Shown here: one piece after another, positions 24,761 through 32,784 of the stretch | How positions within the stretch are numbered: the first letter of the stretch is position 1 | How the letters are laid out: each line of letters opens with the position of its first letter | Source: Pirellulaceae bacterium | GTDB taxonomy: Bacteria; Planctomycetota; Planctomycetia; Pirellulales; Pirellulaceae | Reading direction: 5' to 3' | Assembly: GCA_016784735.1 (NCBI GenBank) | Contig: JADHUC010000090.1 | Location: forward strand, 1-37,792 | Length of the DNA stretch: 37,792 bases | Notes under the pieces: generated by a model | The model's database searches: none | What the model was told of the DNA's origin: nothing | The model's input: the letters and a program-made list of their open reading frames with translations, nothing else | Translations under genes and position numbers: made by a program

Positions 24761-27700
24761 AATGGCCCCACGAATCGTATTCGCCGCGTCCCAAGGATCG
24801 GCGATTTCGATGAACTCCCATCGCCCGAAGCTGCCGTCGTTGTTGACCGCTGGGACCCACAGATTGCGAGCGGTGGCGACCTTTGCAGCTTTGTCCTTCT
24901 TGCGCTGCCCGGTTACCTCGATAATCAGATTCAACAGATCGTCCGCCCCGCGACCGTCATCCACGTGCGCAATGAAATCAGTGTAGTAGCGATGCTCCTC
25001 GCCGTTGATCGTGTACGGAATTATGAAGCCCAAGTTGTGGTTCTTGACGTAACGGACGACCTCCGGCATATCCTCCAGTGTCTGGGCCATCTTCTGTTCC
25101 CAAGATTCCGTATCCGCCACCACGTGCGAGACATGGCACTTGTCCGGAGCGGTTTCGTACACGGGACGCGTCGTGTCGAAATCGACGTACCGGGTCGAGC
25201 CGAGCGTATCGTAGGGCTGCAGCAGCGGCATCAAAGTTTTCTCGCCGGGCTTGCCCTTGACGATCGAACCATAGATTCTGTCGCTGGCGTCATGCGCGAA
25301 TTCGACGAGCAACAGCAGTTGCTTGAACGTGTTGTCCTTGCAGGTCACGCAGTCGGTGAGCCAGTGCCGCGTGATAGCCAGAAGCTGAGGGAACAACCAC
25401 ACCTTCACCTCGCCGTCAAAACGATGCTCCTTGGGCCGCTCCGTGCGTTCCTGACCGTCACCGCGGAAATACTTTTCCAAGGTCAGCTTGGCCAACAGGA
25501 ACTCAACTTCCGGAATGCGTCGTGATTTCAGCTCTTCGAGTTTATGGATGCTCGTTTCGCCGACGATGGGAGCGTTCTCCGTGACGGTCGGAATATCTGC
25601 GGTGCTCAAGGCGAGTTTCGTATCCTCGTCGAACTTGTATTCCAGCTCGCCGTCGGCAATGTCGTAACGGTATCCGAGCAGCCGCGGAAATGTGATTTCG
25701 CACCCGATGCGTTCTTCCAGGGCCCGTACTCGCGTTGGTTTGGGCCCCGGCTTCGGTCCAGCGGTGCCTCCCGCGCATGGAATGAACGAGAACGGCACGC
25801 CGTACACCTCGGCGTATTCCGCATCGAATTTGCCCTCGTCGTTCAGCGAGTAGCTCATCCGGCGGAGCCCTCGGCCTACCACCTGTTCACACAGCAGTTG
25901 TGTGCCGAAGGCGCGAACGCCCAAAATGTGCGTCACAGTGTTTGCGTCCCAACCCTCGGTCAACATCGACACACTGACGACGCATTTGACGTGCTCGCCC
26001 AGTTTGCCGGCTTTGCCGACCGTGTTCATCACTTCGCGCAGTAGGTCTTCGTCGGTCAGTTTGTCCGCATCGCGGCCGGGAAACCGCGTTCGGTATTCGG
26101 CTTTGAATTCGTCGATTTCACGGGCGGCGATCTTCTTGAACTCGGGGCTCATCGCCTCGCCTGATTCGAGTTGCTCGCTGTCGATCAGGATGGTGTTCGG
26201 GCGATGTAGCCAACCGCCATGGCCGTCGTCATTGCGGAATATGTCCAGGGCGCCGGCCTGCACGTATGCTTCCTCGCCGATCGGCTTCTCCCAACCGGCG
26301 ATGTAGTCGAAGACGATCTTCGATACGTTTGTATTGTTGCAGACCACGATGAACACGGGGGGCGTCAATCCCTTCGTCTGCGCCTCTTCGTTTTGCTCCC
26401 AAAGCTGAAAGGCTTTCTTGTAGTTGTCGTACAGGCTGTGAAGGGCGCCTTGCAGTTCGGCCGGCAGTTTCGGTTCACCACTGACAGCGGCCGTCTTCCG
26501 TCCTTTCTTCGGCAGGTGCTCGCGAATCCGCAGCCAAAGGTCGCGATAGGTTGGCTGGTCGCCGGTCATCGAATCGTCGGCGACCGGTACACGAGGGACC
26601 TTGACGATGCCTGATTCGATTGCATCGATCAGGGAGAAGTCGGAAACCACCCACGGGAAGAGCAAACCCTCGTTCACTTTCGTGCCGTCAGGCGTGGTCT
26701 TGGTGTAGCCCGATCCGCGCAGGAAGAACGGCGTGGCCGACAAGTCATAGGCTACTTTGACACCCAGTTTCGCTTTGACTGCCTCTAACCCCGAGATCCA
26801 AACGCGGGCTTCCTCGTTGCGTTTCTCGGCTTCCTTTCGGTCGTCACCTTTCAGTCTTGGCTCGTCGGCGGCGACGCGCCGGCGGTAGCAGTGGTGGGCC
26901 TCGTCGTTGATCACGATGACGCTTTTCTTGTTGCCCAACTCACGGCAGACGCGGCGAACCATTTGGGCGGGCGTTTCCTTGAAAGGACTTTCACCGCCTT
27001 GGGCGAGCAGTTCTTTCGTCAATCTGCCGGCCTTCACTCGCTCGCGAAGTTGAAATGCGTGGTAGTTGGTGATGACGATCTTGGCCTGACCGAGTTCGTC
27101 CATTTGATAGCCGGGAACGATGTCGCGTAGCCGATAGTAGTTGTTCGGATCGTTTGGCAACAGCACGCGCAAGCGGTCCCGAATCGTGATCCCAGGCGTT
27201 GCGATGAGGAAGGCGTCAGAGAAACGATTGTCCTGTTTATTGGCCAGCTTGTTGAGGGTCTGCCAAGCGATCAGCATCGCCATGACCACCGTCTTGCCGC
27301 TGCCCGTGGCCATCTTGAACGCTACACGATAGAGCAACGGGTTGGCATCCTCGTTGGCCTTGCGGATCTCGTTTTCTATCCAGGTGTCGCTATATTTCCT
27401 GGCGGCCTCAGTAAGGTAGATGGCCGTTTCCAATGCCTCGATCTGGCAGAAGAACAGTTTCCGCTCGCGTTCTGGGTTGTTCCAGTATTCGAGCAGGCGG
27501 GTCGTCGTCTTCGTCACACCCGGATAATTGCCCTGACGCCATAGACCGACGCGGTCACGGACTTGGTTGATAAACCGATTCTCTTCAATTCGGTCCTGAG
27601 TCCATTCGGTGTCGAAAAGCAGTTGCGACTGCTTGCCTTTCTTCTTCGGCTTGGCGATCGGCATGAAATAGGAGCTTACCCGGCGGGCTTCCACGACCTT

Positions 27701-27793
27701 GTTGGTGATCCCCTCGTTCGAGAATTCGAAGTGGCGTCGGGGCTCTTCAAACGGTGTATTGATGACCGGGTTTTCGATTACGACCTGTGTCAC
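24749..27793 (-). CDS. Type III-like restriction subunit, DEAD/DEAH helicase-nuclease (Res)
   Basis: Product of 1,014 residues from a GTG at 27793, chosen because GGAGG lies nine bases before it and the protein then begins VTQVVIENPVINTPFEEPRRHF as in relatives. The frame is open upstream without coding character. Superfamily 2 helicase motifs are present: MATGSGKTVV (Walker A, about residue 161), VIVINDEAHHCY (DEAH, about 295), and DLSATPFFLRGSG (motif III). Motif VI-like QVVGRGLRR follows in the second RecA domain. Near the C-terminus, YYTDFIAHVDDGRGADDLLNLIIEVTG has a PD-(D/E)xK-like pattern, but with ExT where ExK is usual. Res cuts DNA only in complex with Mod in type III systems, so with mod interrupted it may be idle. 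It is first in its operon, before the GxxExxY gene and mod, which is the reverse of the usual mod-res order. Confidence 0.92.
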   Translation of the reverse strand: MTQVVIENPVINTPFEEPRRHFEFSNEGITNKVVEARRVSSYFMPIAKPKKKGKQSQLLFDTEWTQDRIEENRFINQVRDRVGLWRQGNYPGVTKTTTRLLEYWNNPERERKLFFCQIEALETAIYLTEAARKYSDTWIENEIRKANEDANPLLYRVAFKMATGSGKTVVMAMLIAWQTLNKLANKQDNRFSDAFLIATPGITIRDRLRVLLPNDPNNYYRLRDIVPGYQMDELGQAKIVITNYHAFQLRERVKAGRLTKELLAQGGESPFKETPAQMVRRVCRELGNKKSVIVINDEAHHCYRRRVAADEPRLKGDDRKEAEKRNEEARVWISGLEAVKAKLGVKVAYDLSATPFFLRGSGYTKTTPDGTKVNEGLLFPWVVSDFSLIDAIESGIVKVPRVPVADDSMTGDQPTYRDLWLRIREHLPKKGRKTAAVSGEPKLPAELQGALHSLYDNYKKAFQLWEQNEEAQTKGLTPPVFIVVCNNTNVSKIVFDYIAGWEKPIGEEAYVQAGALDIFRNDDGHGGWLHRPNTILIDSEQLESGEAMSPEFKKIAAREIDEFKAEYRTRFPGRDADKLTDEDLLREVMNTVGKAGKLGEHVKCVVSVSMLTEGWDANTVTHILGVRAFGTQLLCEQVVGRGLRRMSYSLNDEGKFDAEYAEVYGVPFSFIPCAGGTAGPKPGPKPTRVRALEERIGCEITFPRLLGYRYDIADGELEYKFDEDTKLALSTADIPTVTENAPIVGETSIHKLEELKSRRIPEVEFLLAKLTLEKYFRGDGQERTERPKEHRFDGEVKVWLFPQLLAITRHWLTDCVTCKDNTFKQLLLLVEFAHDASDRIYGSIVKGKPGEKTLMPLLQPYDTLGSTRYVDFDTTRPVYETAPDKCHVSHVVADTESWEQKMAQTLEDMPEVVRYVKNHNLGFIIPYTINGEEHRYYTDFIAHVDDGRGADDLLNLIIEVTGQRKKDKAAKVATARNLWVPAVNNDGSFGRWEFIEIADPWDAANTIRGAIVRR

Positions 27794-28305
27794 GCTGGGA
27801 TGCCTCCAAGAGTGCCTATTTCGCACTTGCTGCCGTCGGCCGACTTTGCAGAACTCCCGATGCTCATCGGTTTTATACCGCTGTCGTCTCGCCGCATCAC
27901 CTTCCGTGCTGCTATCGGGGCCCCATCGCCGACGATCCCCCTGCTCGCCTACGGGGCGGTCGGCGTCCCCAGAATTGCACCTCACAGGATAGAGCGAGAT
28001 AAGGTGGTATGCAATACATCACCGGCGGGCCGGGCCACCCATTGGATACTGCCCGAAGGCCGCGTGCGAGCCTCCGCATGTCCCCCCTGGCAACCACTTT
28101 CCATGTCGCCGGAATTCTCGGCACGAATTCGCCACGAAGATGTTGCACTGCCGTCCGCGGTGGTACACTACACGGCGTCACGGTTGTAGCAATTGCCACC
28201 GCGCCCATATACAGAGTCTTCGATGCTTGGTCCGTTACGCCACTTTCTCTCGGCACGTAATGCTGGTAGATGGCTCATTGGTGAAATCTGAAAGGATGTT
28301 GGCCC
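27794..28305. other. Divergent intergenic region, no gene seen
   Basis: This 512-nt stretch separates the res operon (minus) from the small membrane protein pair (plus) and should hold both promoters. No convincing -35/-10 pair, hairpin or repeat was recognised, and the open frames here lack ribosome sites or conserved character. Confidence 0.5.
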
Positions 28306-28587
28306 ATGACTCCCGAGGCTTCCGAGCACGATACAGTCACACGCGCCCGTGTTTTCTTCCTGAAGCAGCGAGACTCGGCTGCTATGTGGTTGTACGAATG
28401 GCCTGCTCTCGGTCTTGCTGCCGTCTTCATGATTCTGGTTGTTCAGGGCGTTCTTGCTGTTGAAAGCTCAGTGATTGTGTACGGCTCCCTCTTTGTGATC
28501 GCGGCTGACACGACCGCACTCGCCGTGTTCGAATTTGGGCGTCGCAAGCGCGCCGAAGAGGGACTCAAGAGAATTGAAGGATCCTAG
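28306..28587 (+). CDS. Small membrane protein of unknown function
   Basis: Product of 93 residues with AAGGA upstream of the ATG. Two predicted membrane helices, LGLAAVFMILVVQGVLAV and VIVYGSLFVIAADTTALAVF, are joined by a short loop; both ends are charged and the C-terminal tail is Arg/Lys/Glu-rich (cytoplasmic by the positive-inside rule). It was not recognised. It forms a pair with the following gene, 4 nt away, divergent from the restriction operon. Small two-helix proteins in such islands are sometimes effectors of abortive defence; here that is speculation from context. Confidence 0.65.
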   Translation: MTPEASEHDTVTRARVFFLKQRDSAAMWLYEWPALGLAAVFMILVVQGVLAVESSVIVYGSLFVIAADTTALAVFEFGRRKRAEEGLKRIEGS

Positions 28588-28591
28588 AACG

Positions 28592-28909
28592 ATGGAACAC
28601 GTCAAGTGGTTTCTTGAGTGGCTACTAAAGTGGCGCCGCGGTCTCATTATGCTGAAACTCGGCCTCTTTACCGCGTTATGCGGACTGGTAGGTGGCTGGG
28701 ATGCCGAGGTCTATCACAGGGCTACTGAAACGGAGGGAGCGGTTGGTTTTCGCCTCGGAGCAGCAGACGTTGGCAGCCTTATCATCGTCTTGATTGCCGT
28801 CGTATTCCTCGTTTTGGCGAACATGTGGCACAATCGGCAGGCCACGAAAGCCGCCAACGAAGGACACCCACTGGCTGCGGGCGACGGGCCAAACATGTCT
28901 CGACCATAA
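28592..28909 (+). CDS. Small membrane protein of unknown function
   Basis: Product of 105 residues. The ATG at 28592 was chosen over an upstream alternative frame opening at 28535, because GAAGGA lies about ten bases before it and it starts just after the previous stop. Helices GLIMLKLGLFTALCGLVGGW and VGSLIIVLIAVVFLVLANMW flank an ~30-residue, probably external, segment. An N-terminal amphipathic stretch, HVKWFLEWLLKWRRG, could lie along the membrane. It was not recognised and is probably cotranslated with the preceding membrane protein. Confidence 0.62.
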   Translation: MEHVKWFLEWLLKWRRGLIMLKLGLFTALCGLVGGWDAEVYHRATETEGAVGFRLGAADVGSLIIVLIAVVFLVLANMWHNRQATKAANEGHPLAAGDGPNMSRP

Positions 28910-29198
28910 GCAGCGCGCGAGCTTTTTCGTGGCAGGAGGTCTCTGAGTTCTGTCAGCCAGCGTGTGGTGTGTCTGGCAGCCCAGCAATGGCCGTGGCGTC
29001 TATAGCACGCCAAAGGCGCCGCGACATCGCAAAGTCACAAATGCTGTGGCCTTTCGTCCGTTGGCAGCCGGAACAGAATCGGGGTCATTTGGGCGTTGGA
29101 CAGTGTCTGTAATCAACCAGTTTCACGTCGAAAAGAACCGTCTGGCGCCCGAGAGGGGTAGTTTGAGTCACCGTCCCAGACAACCCAGGGGGAGGGGG
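28910..29198. other. Island intergenic stretch, nothing recognised
   Basis: No gene with a ribosome site, no repeat and no clear terminator was seen here after the small membrane protein pair. Confidence 0.5.
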
Positions 29199-29792
29199 CT
29201 AAGATCCTGATGGCTCGGGGGGCCCCAGGCAGTAGGCGAGCAGATGAAAAGTGGCTCGCGTCATCGCGGAAATGCGGAGCCCTTTGTTGATTGTTGTCAA
29301 GTGCCATTCATCGTGGCCGCTGCCATTTCGCCATCCTCGCCCGCAATCGCTCGCACCAGGCGATGGTATCTGGTCCCATGCCAGTCGACGTTCGATGTAG
29401 CGGGCTCTCTGCGACGAACGATACGTCAAGTTATGGCACGTCCGGCATAGGAAACGGCCGGCCAGCAAATACAGCCGGGTCCTGCGCTCGAAGCATTGCG
29501 GGCACAGAAATCACCAACGCCACCATCGGCGATCACCGAGACGTATCGTGGTTCCCTCGATCCAGATTGCTTCCCTCACGTTCTGCTCGCCGACCCAGTA
29601 CCGCAGCGTCAGCAGCACGCTACCCTCTTCAAAATCGCCTTCCAGAGCGAAATCCACACTAGCCCTGATGTCACCCGTTGTTCGGCTCGGCCACTCGATG
29701 TACCCGCTCTCGCCTGGCCGTAAATAGTTGTCGCGGATCCATCGGTGGGCGTCGAGCCAAACGTCGCAACTCTCCACGGTTCGCTTTGCCAT
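29199..29792 (-). pseudogene. Decayed small zinc-ribbon-type protein gene
   Basis: Two open frames, 29792-29511 and 29468-29199, are in the same phase with one TGA between them (29511-29513). The first part starts after GGAG with MAKRTVESCDVWLDAHRWIR and resembles a conserved hypothetical family of mobile regions. Reading on past the stop gives WWRW, then FLCPQCFERR and RFLCRTCHNLTYRSSQ, two CxxC pairs of a zinc ribbon. A TGG-to-TGA change would restore the family-like sequence WWRWWFLCPQC. The end after RRLAWDQ looks out of frame, so a second lesion is likely. The family function is unknown to me. Confidence 0.55.
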
Positions 29793-29886
29793 GATCGCTG
29801 CTCCAGTCTCAATCCACCTCTTTTGGTGCGAACAAGGCGAAAATGCTCGATTGATTTTGGCAACCTCGATCGGCGATCGTCGCAGA

Positions 29887-30057
29887 CTACCCGTCGAACG
29901 CCACTTTCACCATCGCAATGATGCCGGCTTTGACCGCCTCGGACAGGTCCGGCCAAGCGTCGATCACGGCCTGTAGATCGGTGTCAGTTTCATCGGTCAC
30001 TACTGGCGGTATGCTGGCATCATCGCCGGAAACCGCGTGTTCCCTGGGGTCCAGTAG
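29887..30057 (-). pseudogene. Possible C-terminal remnant of a tyrosine recombinase
   Basis: About 45-55 codons ending DTDLQAVIDAWPDLSEAVKAGIIAMVKVAFDG and a stop resemble the tail seen after the catalytic domain of planctomycete phage-type integrases. No catalytic Arg/His/Tyr motifs are present. The frame runs upstream into the right direct repeat, so the rest of the gene is missing. The identification is from memory of the tail pattern and is tentative. Confidence 0.4.
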
Positions 30058-30080
30058 GGCGATGCGCTGACACCTTATCG
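30058..30080 (+). repeat. Direct repeat upstream of panC (attR-like)
   Basis: It matches 18502-18524 at 22 of 23 positions; the 19-nt core is identical. It reproduces the last codons and stop of folK outside any gene, 49 nt before panC. Confidence 0.8.
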
Positions 30081-30129
30081 TCTTGGCGTTTTCACGGTAC
30101 ATTGGGCTTTGCTTCAGGATGACGACGCC

Positions 30130-31014
30130 ATGCCCAACGTAACTATCTCTACTGATGCTCGCCCGCGTCTAGTGACCACCGCGATCGAACTTCGCGATGC
30201 GGTGGCAGCAGCGCGCGCTGACGGCAAGACGATCGGCTTGGCACCCACGATGGGGGCATTGCATGGAGGGCACTTGAGCTTGGTGCGAGCGTCGCTGGCC
30301 CAATGCGATTACACGATTGTGACCATTTTCGTGAATCCCACGCAATTCGGGCCGCATGAGGACCTTGGCGAATACCCACGCACGCTTGAGACCGATTTGG
30401 ACGCTCTGTCGCAATGTGGTGTGGATCTGGTTTTCGCACCAACGAACGACGGCATCTATCCCAAGGGCTTTTCGACTTACGTCGATCCGCCCCGAGTGGC
30501 CGAGGCTTTGGAAGGGCAATGCCGGCGGGGGCATTTCCGCGGCGTAACGACGGTCGTGCTGAAGCTGTTCAATCTTGCTCAAGCCGATGTCGCCTTCTTC
30601 GGACAAAAGGACTACCAGCAGTCCTTGGTGATACGCTGGATGGTTCAAGATTTGGATTTCCCGATCGAGGTCCGTGTTTGCCCCACGGTCCGCGAGCCGG
30701 ATGGCCTTGCCATGAGTTCGCGGAACCGGTATCTAAGCCAACCGGAACGCGAACAGGCGCTGACGTTGTGGCGCAGCCTGAAGCTAGCAGTCGAGTTATT
30801 CGCGCAAGGCGAAAGTGACGCTGAGAGAATCACGGCACGAATGCGCGAGTTGTTCGAACAGACGAACATCAACCGGGTCGACTACGTCGCCCTGGCCGAC
30901 CCGGAGACGCTCCAGCCGGTGCATCAGATTCAGGCGTCCACCGTGGCGCTAGTGGCTGCCTACGTAGGCGACACGCGTTTAATTGACAATTGCCGAATTG
31001 GAAATGACGAGTAA
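30130..31014 (+). CDS. panC: Pantoate-beta-alanine ligase (pantothenate synthetase)
   Basis: Product of 294 residues. The ATG at 30130 is preceded by AGGA at 30115-30118; a TTG at 30109 would add seven residues. PanC joins pantoate and beta-alanine with ATP to make pantothenate, a coenzyme A precursor. Motifs: LAPTMGALHGGHLSLVR (ATP-binding, with HxGH-like HGGH), TIFVNPTQFGPHEDLGEYPRTLE, FFGQKDYQQSLVI, and PTVREPDGLAMSSRNRYLS. Its length is usual for the family. It is followed after 3 nt by lgt. Its upstream region carries a copy of the folK 3' end, indicating that folK was its original upstream neighbour. Confidence 0.95.
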   Translation: MPNVTISTDARPRLVTTAIELRDAVAAARADGKTIGLAPTMGALHGGHLSLVRASLAQCDYTIVTIFVNPTQFGPHEDLGEYPRTLETDLDALSQCGVDLVFAPTNDGIYPKGFSTYVDPPRVAEALEGQCRRGHFRGVTTVVLKLFNLAQADVAFFGQKDYQQSLVIRWMVQDLDFPIEVRVCPTVREPDGLAMSSRNRYLSQPEREQALTLWRSLKLAVELFAQGESDAERITARMRELFEQTNINRVDYVALADPETLQPVHQIQASTVALVAAYVGDTRLIDNCRIGNDE

Positions 31015-31017
31015 CGC

Positions 31018-32334
31018 GTGCGACAGACACTTTTTTACATTCCGCATGAGGTCTTCGGCCTGCCGGTGTTCGGCATGGGCTGGGCGTTGATCGTATGGGC
31101 GGTTGCCAGCGTTGCGCTGCTATGGTGGCTCGTGCGACGGCAAGGCTGGAATGCCGATACGCGTAGCTACCTGCCGCTACTGTTGCTTGTCGCAGTCGCA
31201 TTTTGTTTCGGCTTGCCGTTCCTGGAAGAACGATCGGCGGCCGGTGCACCGTTGGGACTCGCGATCCGCGGCTACGGAGTGATGCTCCTGGTGGCGGTGA
31301 TCTGCGGAGTCGGCTTGGCCGTACAACAGGCCCGGCGCATGGGGCTGGATCCCGAGTTGATCTACTCGCTGGCGTTGTGGTCGTTTGTGGGCGGGATTAT
31401 CGGAGCCCGCGCTTTCTACGTGATCCAGTATTGGCCGCAATTCGATCGGCCGACGCTTGGTGCGACGTTTCGCGCACTACTGAACGTGACCCAGGGCGGT
31501 CTGGTCGTGTACGGGTCGCTGATCGGCGCCGGAATAACCGGAATCTGGTTCATACGCAAGCATGGTTTGCCGCTGCTGGCCGTTGTCGATTTGGTCGCCC
31601 CATCCATGGCGCTTGGCATGGCCATCGGCCGCATTGGGTGCCTGCTGAACGGTTGTTGTCACGGCGGCCTGTGCGAGAATCCCACCTTGGGAATCACCTT
31701 TCCCAGGGGCAGCCCTCCCTACGTTCACGACAGCCCTCCCTACATTCACCAGCATTCGCTTGGGCAGTTGCACGGTTTCACCATCGGCCGTGATCCAGAC
31801 AGTGCGGCAGCGGTTGTCAAGGCGGTCGAACCGAAAGGCGCGGCGGAAAAGGGCGGACTCGTGGTGGGCGCCGTCATTAAATCGATCAATGGCGAGTCCG
31901 TCGATTCGTATGAAACCGCGAGAAAAATCTTGGCGACATCCGGGCCGGCGCTTGCCATAGAAACCGACGTCGGCACGGCGCGAGTCGTCTTGCCGCGGCT
32001 TCCACCTCGCAGCAAGCCCGTTCATCCGACGCAGATCTACAGTGCCATCAGCGCCGCTGTGCTCTGCCTTCTGCTTTGGGCTTATTACCCGTTTCGGCGT
32101 CGCGACGGCGAAGTCATGGCGCTGCTGCTGACGCTTTACCCCATCACAAGATTTCTTCTGGAAATCATCCGAAACGATGAACCTGGCAGATTCGGCACGT
32201 CCCTGACAGTTTCCCAGATTATCAGCTTGGCCATATTCGCGGCCGCATGCGTCTTGTGGCGGCACCTGTCTCGTCAGCCGCGTGGAAGCGTGCTGCCTGC
32301 AGTTGAGGGCGACATGGCGACGGCGATTGGCTGA
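31018..32334 (+). CDS. lgt: Prolipoprotein diacylglyceryl transferase with PDZ-like insert
   Basis: Product of 438 residues from a GTG 3 nt after panC. Lgt moves a diacylglyceryl group from phosphatidylglycerol to the lipobox Cys of prolipoproteins in the inner membrane. Several membrane helices are visible. The family signatures are YGVMLLVAVICGVGLA, GGIIGARAFYVIQY, GGLVVYGSLIGAG and GRIGCLLNGCCHGG (about 203-216, in place of the usual GRxGNxxNxE), with HPTQIYSA near the end. Between the signature and the last helices lies an ~85-residue insert (about 245-330) that reads as a PDZ domain: VVKAVEPKGAAEKGGLVVGAVIKSINGESVDSYETARKIL. Standard Lgt is about 260-300 residues, so the insert explains the length. 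The Cys-rich signature (CLLNGCCHGG) is also unusual. The insert probably faces the periplasm; its ligand is unknown. Confidence 0.9.
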   Translation: MRQTLFYIPHEVFGLPVFGMGWALIVWAVASVALLWWLVRRQGWNADTRSYLPLLLLVAVAFCFGLPFLEERSAAGAPLGLAIRGYGVMLLVAVICGVGLAVQQARRMGLDPELIYSLALWSFVGGIIGARAFYVIQYWPQFDRPTLGATFRALLNVTQGGLVVYGSLIGAGITGIWFIRKHGLPLLAVVDLVAPSMALGMAIGRIGCLLNGCCHGGLCENPTLGITFPRGSPPYVHDSPPYIHQHSLGQLHGFTIGRDPDSAAAVVKAVEPKGAAEKGGLVVGAVIKSINGESVDSYETARKILATSGPALAIETDVGTARVVLPRLPPRSKPVHPTQIYSAISAAVLCLLLWAYYPFRRRDGEVMALLLTLYPITRFLLEIIRNDEPGRFGTSLTVSQIISLAIFAAACVLWRHLSRQPRGSVLPAVEGDMATAIG

Positions 32335-32379
32335 CGAATGGGTTTTCAGACGCTCGCGACTTGTGGCGGCTACTGGTCG

Positions 32380-32476
32380 GTACCGACTACAAAGTACTCA
32401 GTACCCAGTGGTCCGGACGCAGTCGTTGGCCCTCGGTACTCGGTCTCTGTACCGTGTACTCCGTACTGCGTACTCC
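32380..32476. repeat. GTAC-rich short-repeat element, copy 2
   Basis: It is dense in gtac words: gtactcagtacccagt (32394-32409) is the exact reverse complement of 3169-3184, and further ggtactcggt, gtgtactccgtactgcgtactcc units follow. It lies after lgt. The rest of 32335-32784 outside this and the next repeat shows no gene. Confidence 0.7.
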
Positions 32477-32644
32477 CCACCCGCTCCAGTCGTTTTCTCT
32501 GCTGTCGACAAGTTTTCCCCTAATCGTCATGGGCTTCGCGGCGTATGGAAACCGCTACTATTTCGAGTGTTTGTTCATTTCCGAGTGCGCTCCCTTCCGT
32601 ACGGATCGCAGGATGCTAGCTTGACGCCCCGAAGCCTCGTCCAG

Positions 32645-32727
32645 GTAGGTCCCGGCTGCCGGACGGGACCTGGAAGCGGTTCGGGGCGTGATGCAGTTGC
32701 AGGTCCCGTCCGGCAGCCGGGACCTAC
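32645..32727. repeat. Palindromic element with 27-nt perfect arms
   Basis: Arms gtaggtcccggctgccggac... (32645-32671) and its exact reverse complement (32701-32727) enclose a 29-nt loop. It differs in sequence from the other palindromes in the window. It lies 57 nt upstream of the next gene. Confidence 0.88.
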
Positions 32728-32784
32728 TTGGGATCATGGCAGTAGTCCGTCAAGCACGAAGCACAGTGAGCAGGAAATCACGTT

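Larger units (their letters stand above)
18525..30080. mobile_element. Defence-type genomic island inserted between folK and panC
   Basis: Direct repeats at 18502-18524 and 30058-30080 bound an 11.6 kb segment. Removing it would leave folK and panC 59 nt apart on one strand, followed by lgt. The cargo is accessory: a dCTP-deaminase-like anti-phage gene, a type III-like restriction operon, small membrane proteins and decayed genes. A short reading frame beside the right repeat resembles the C-terminal tail of planctomycete tyrosine recombinases, but no intact integrase is present, so the island is probably no longer mobile on its own. The repeat match and the split operon are seen directly; site-specific integration is inferred. 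Confidence 0.72.
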
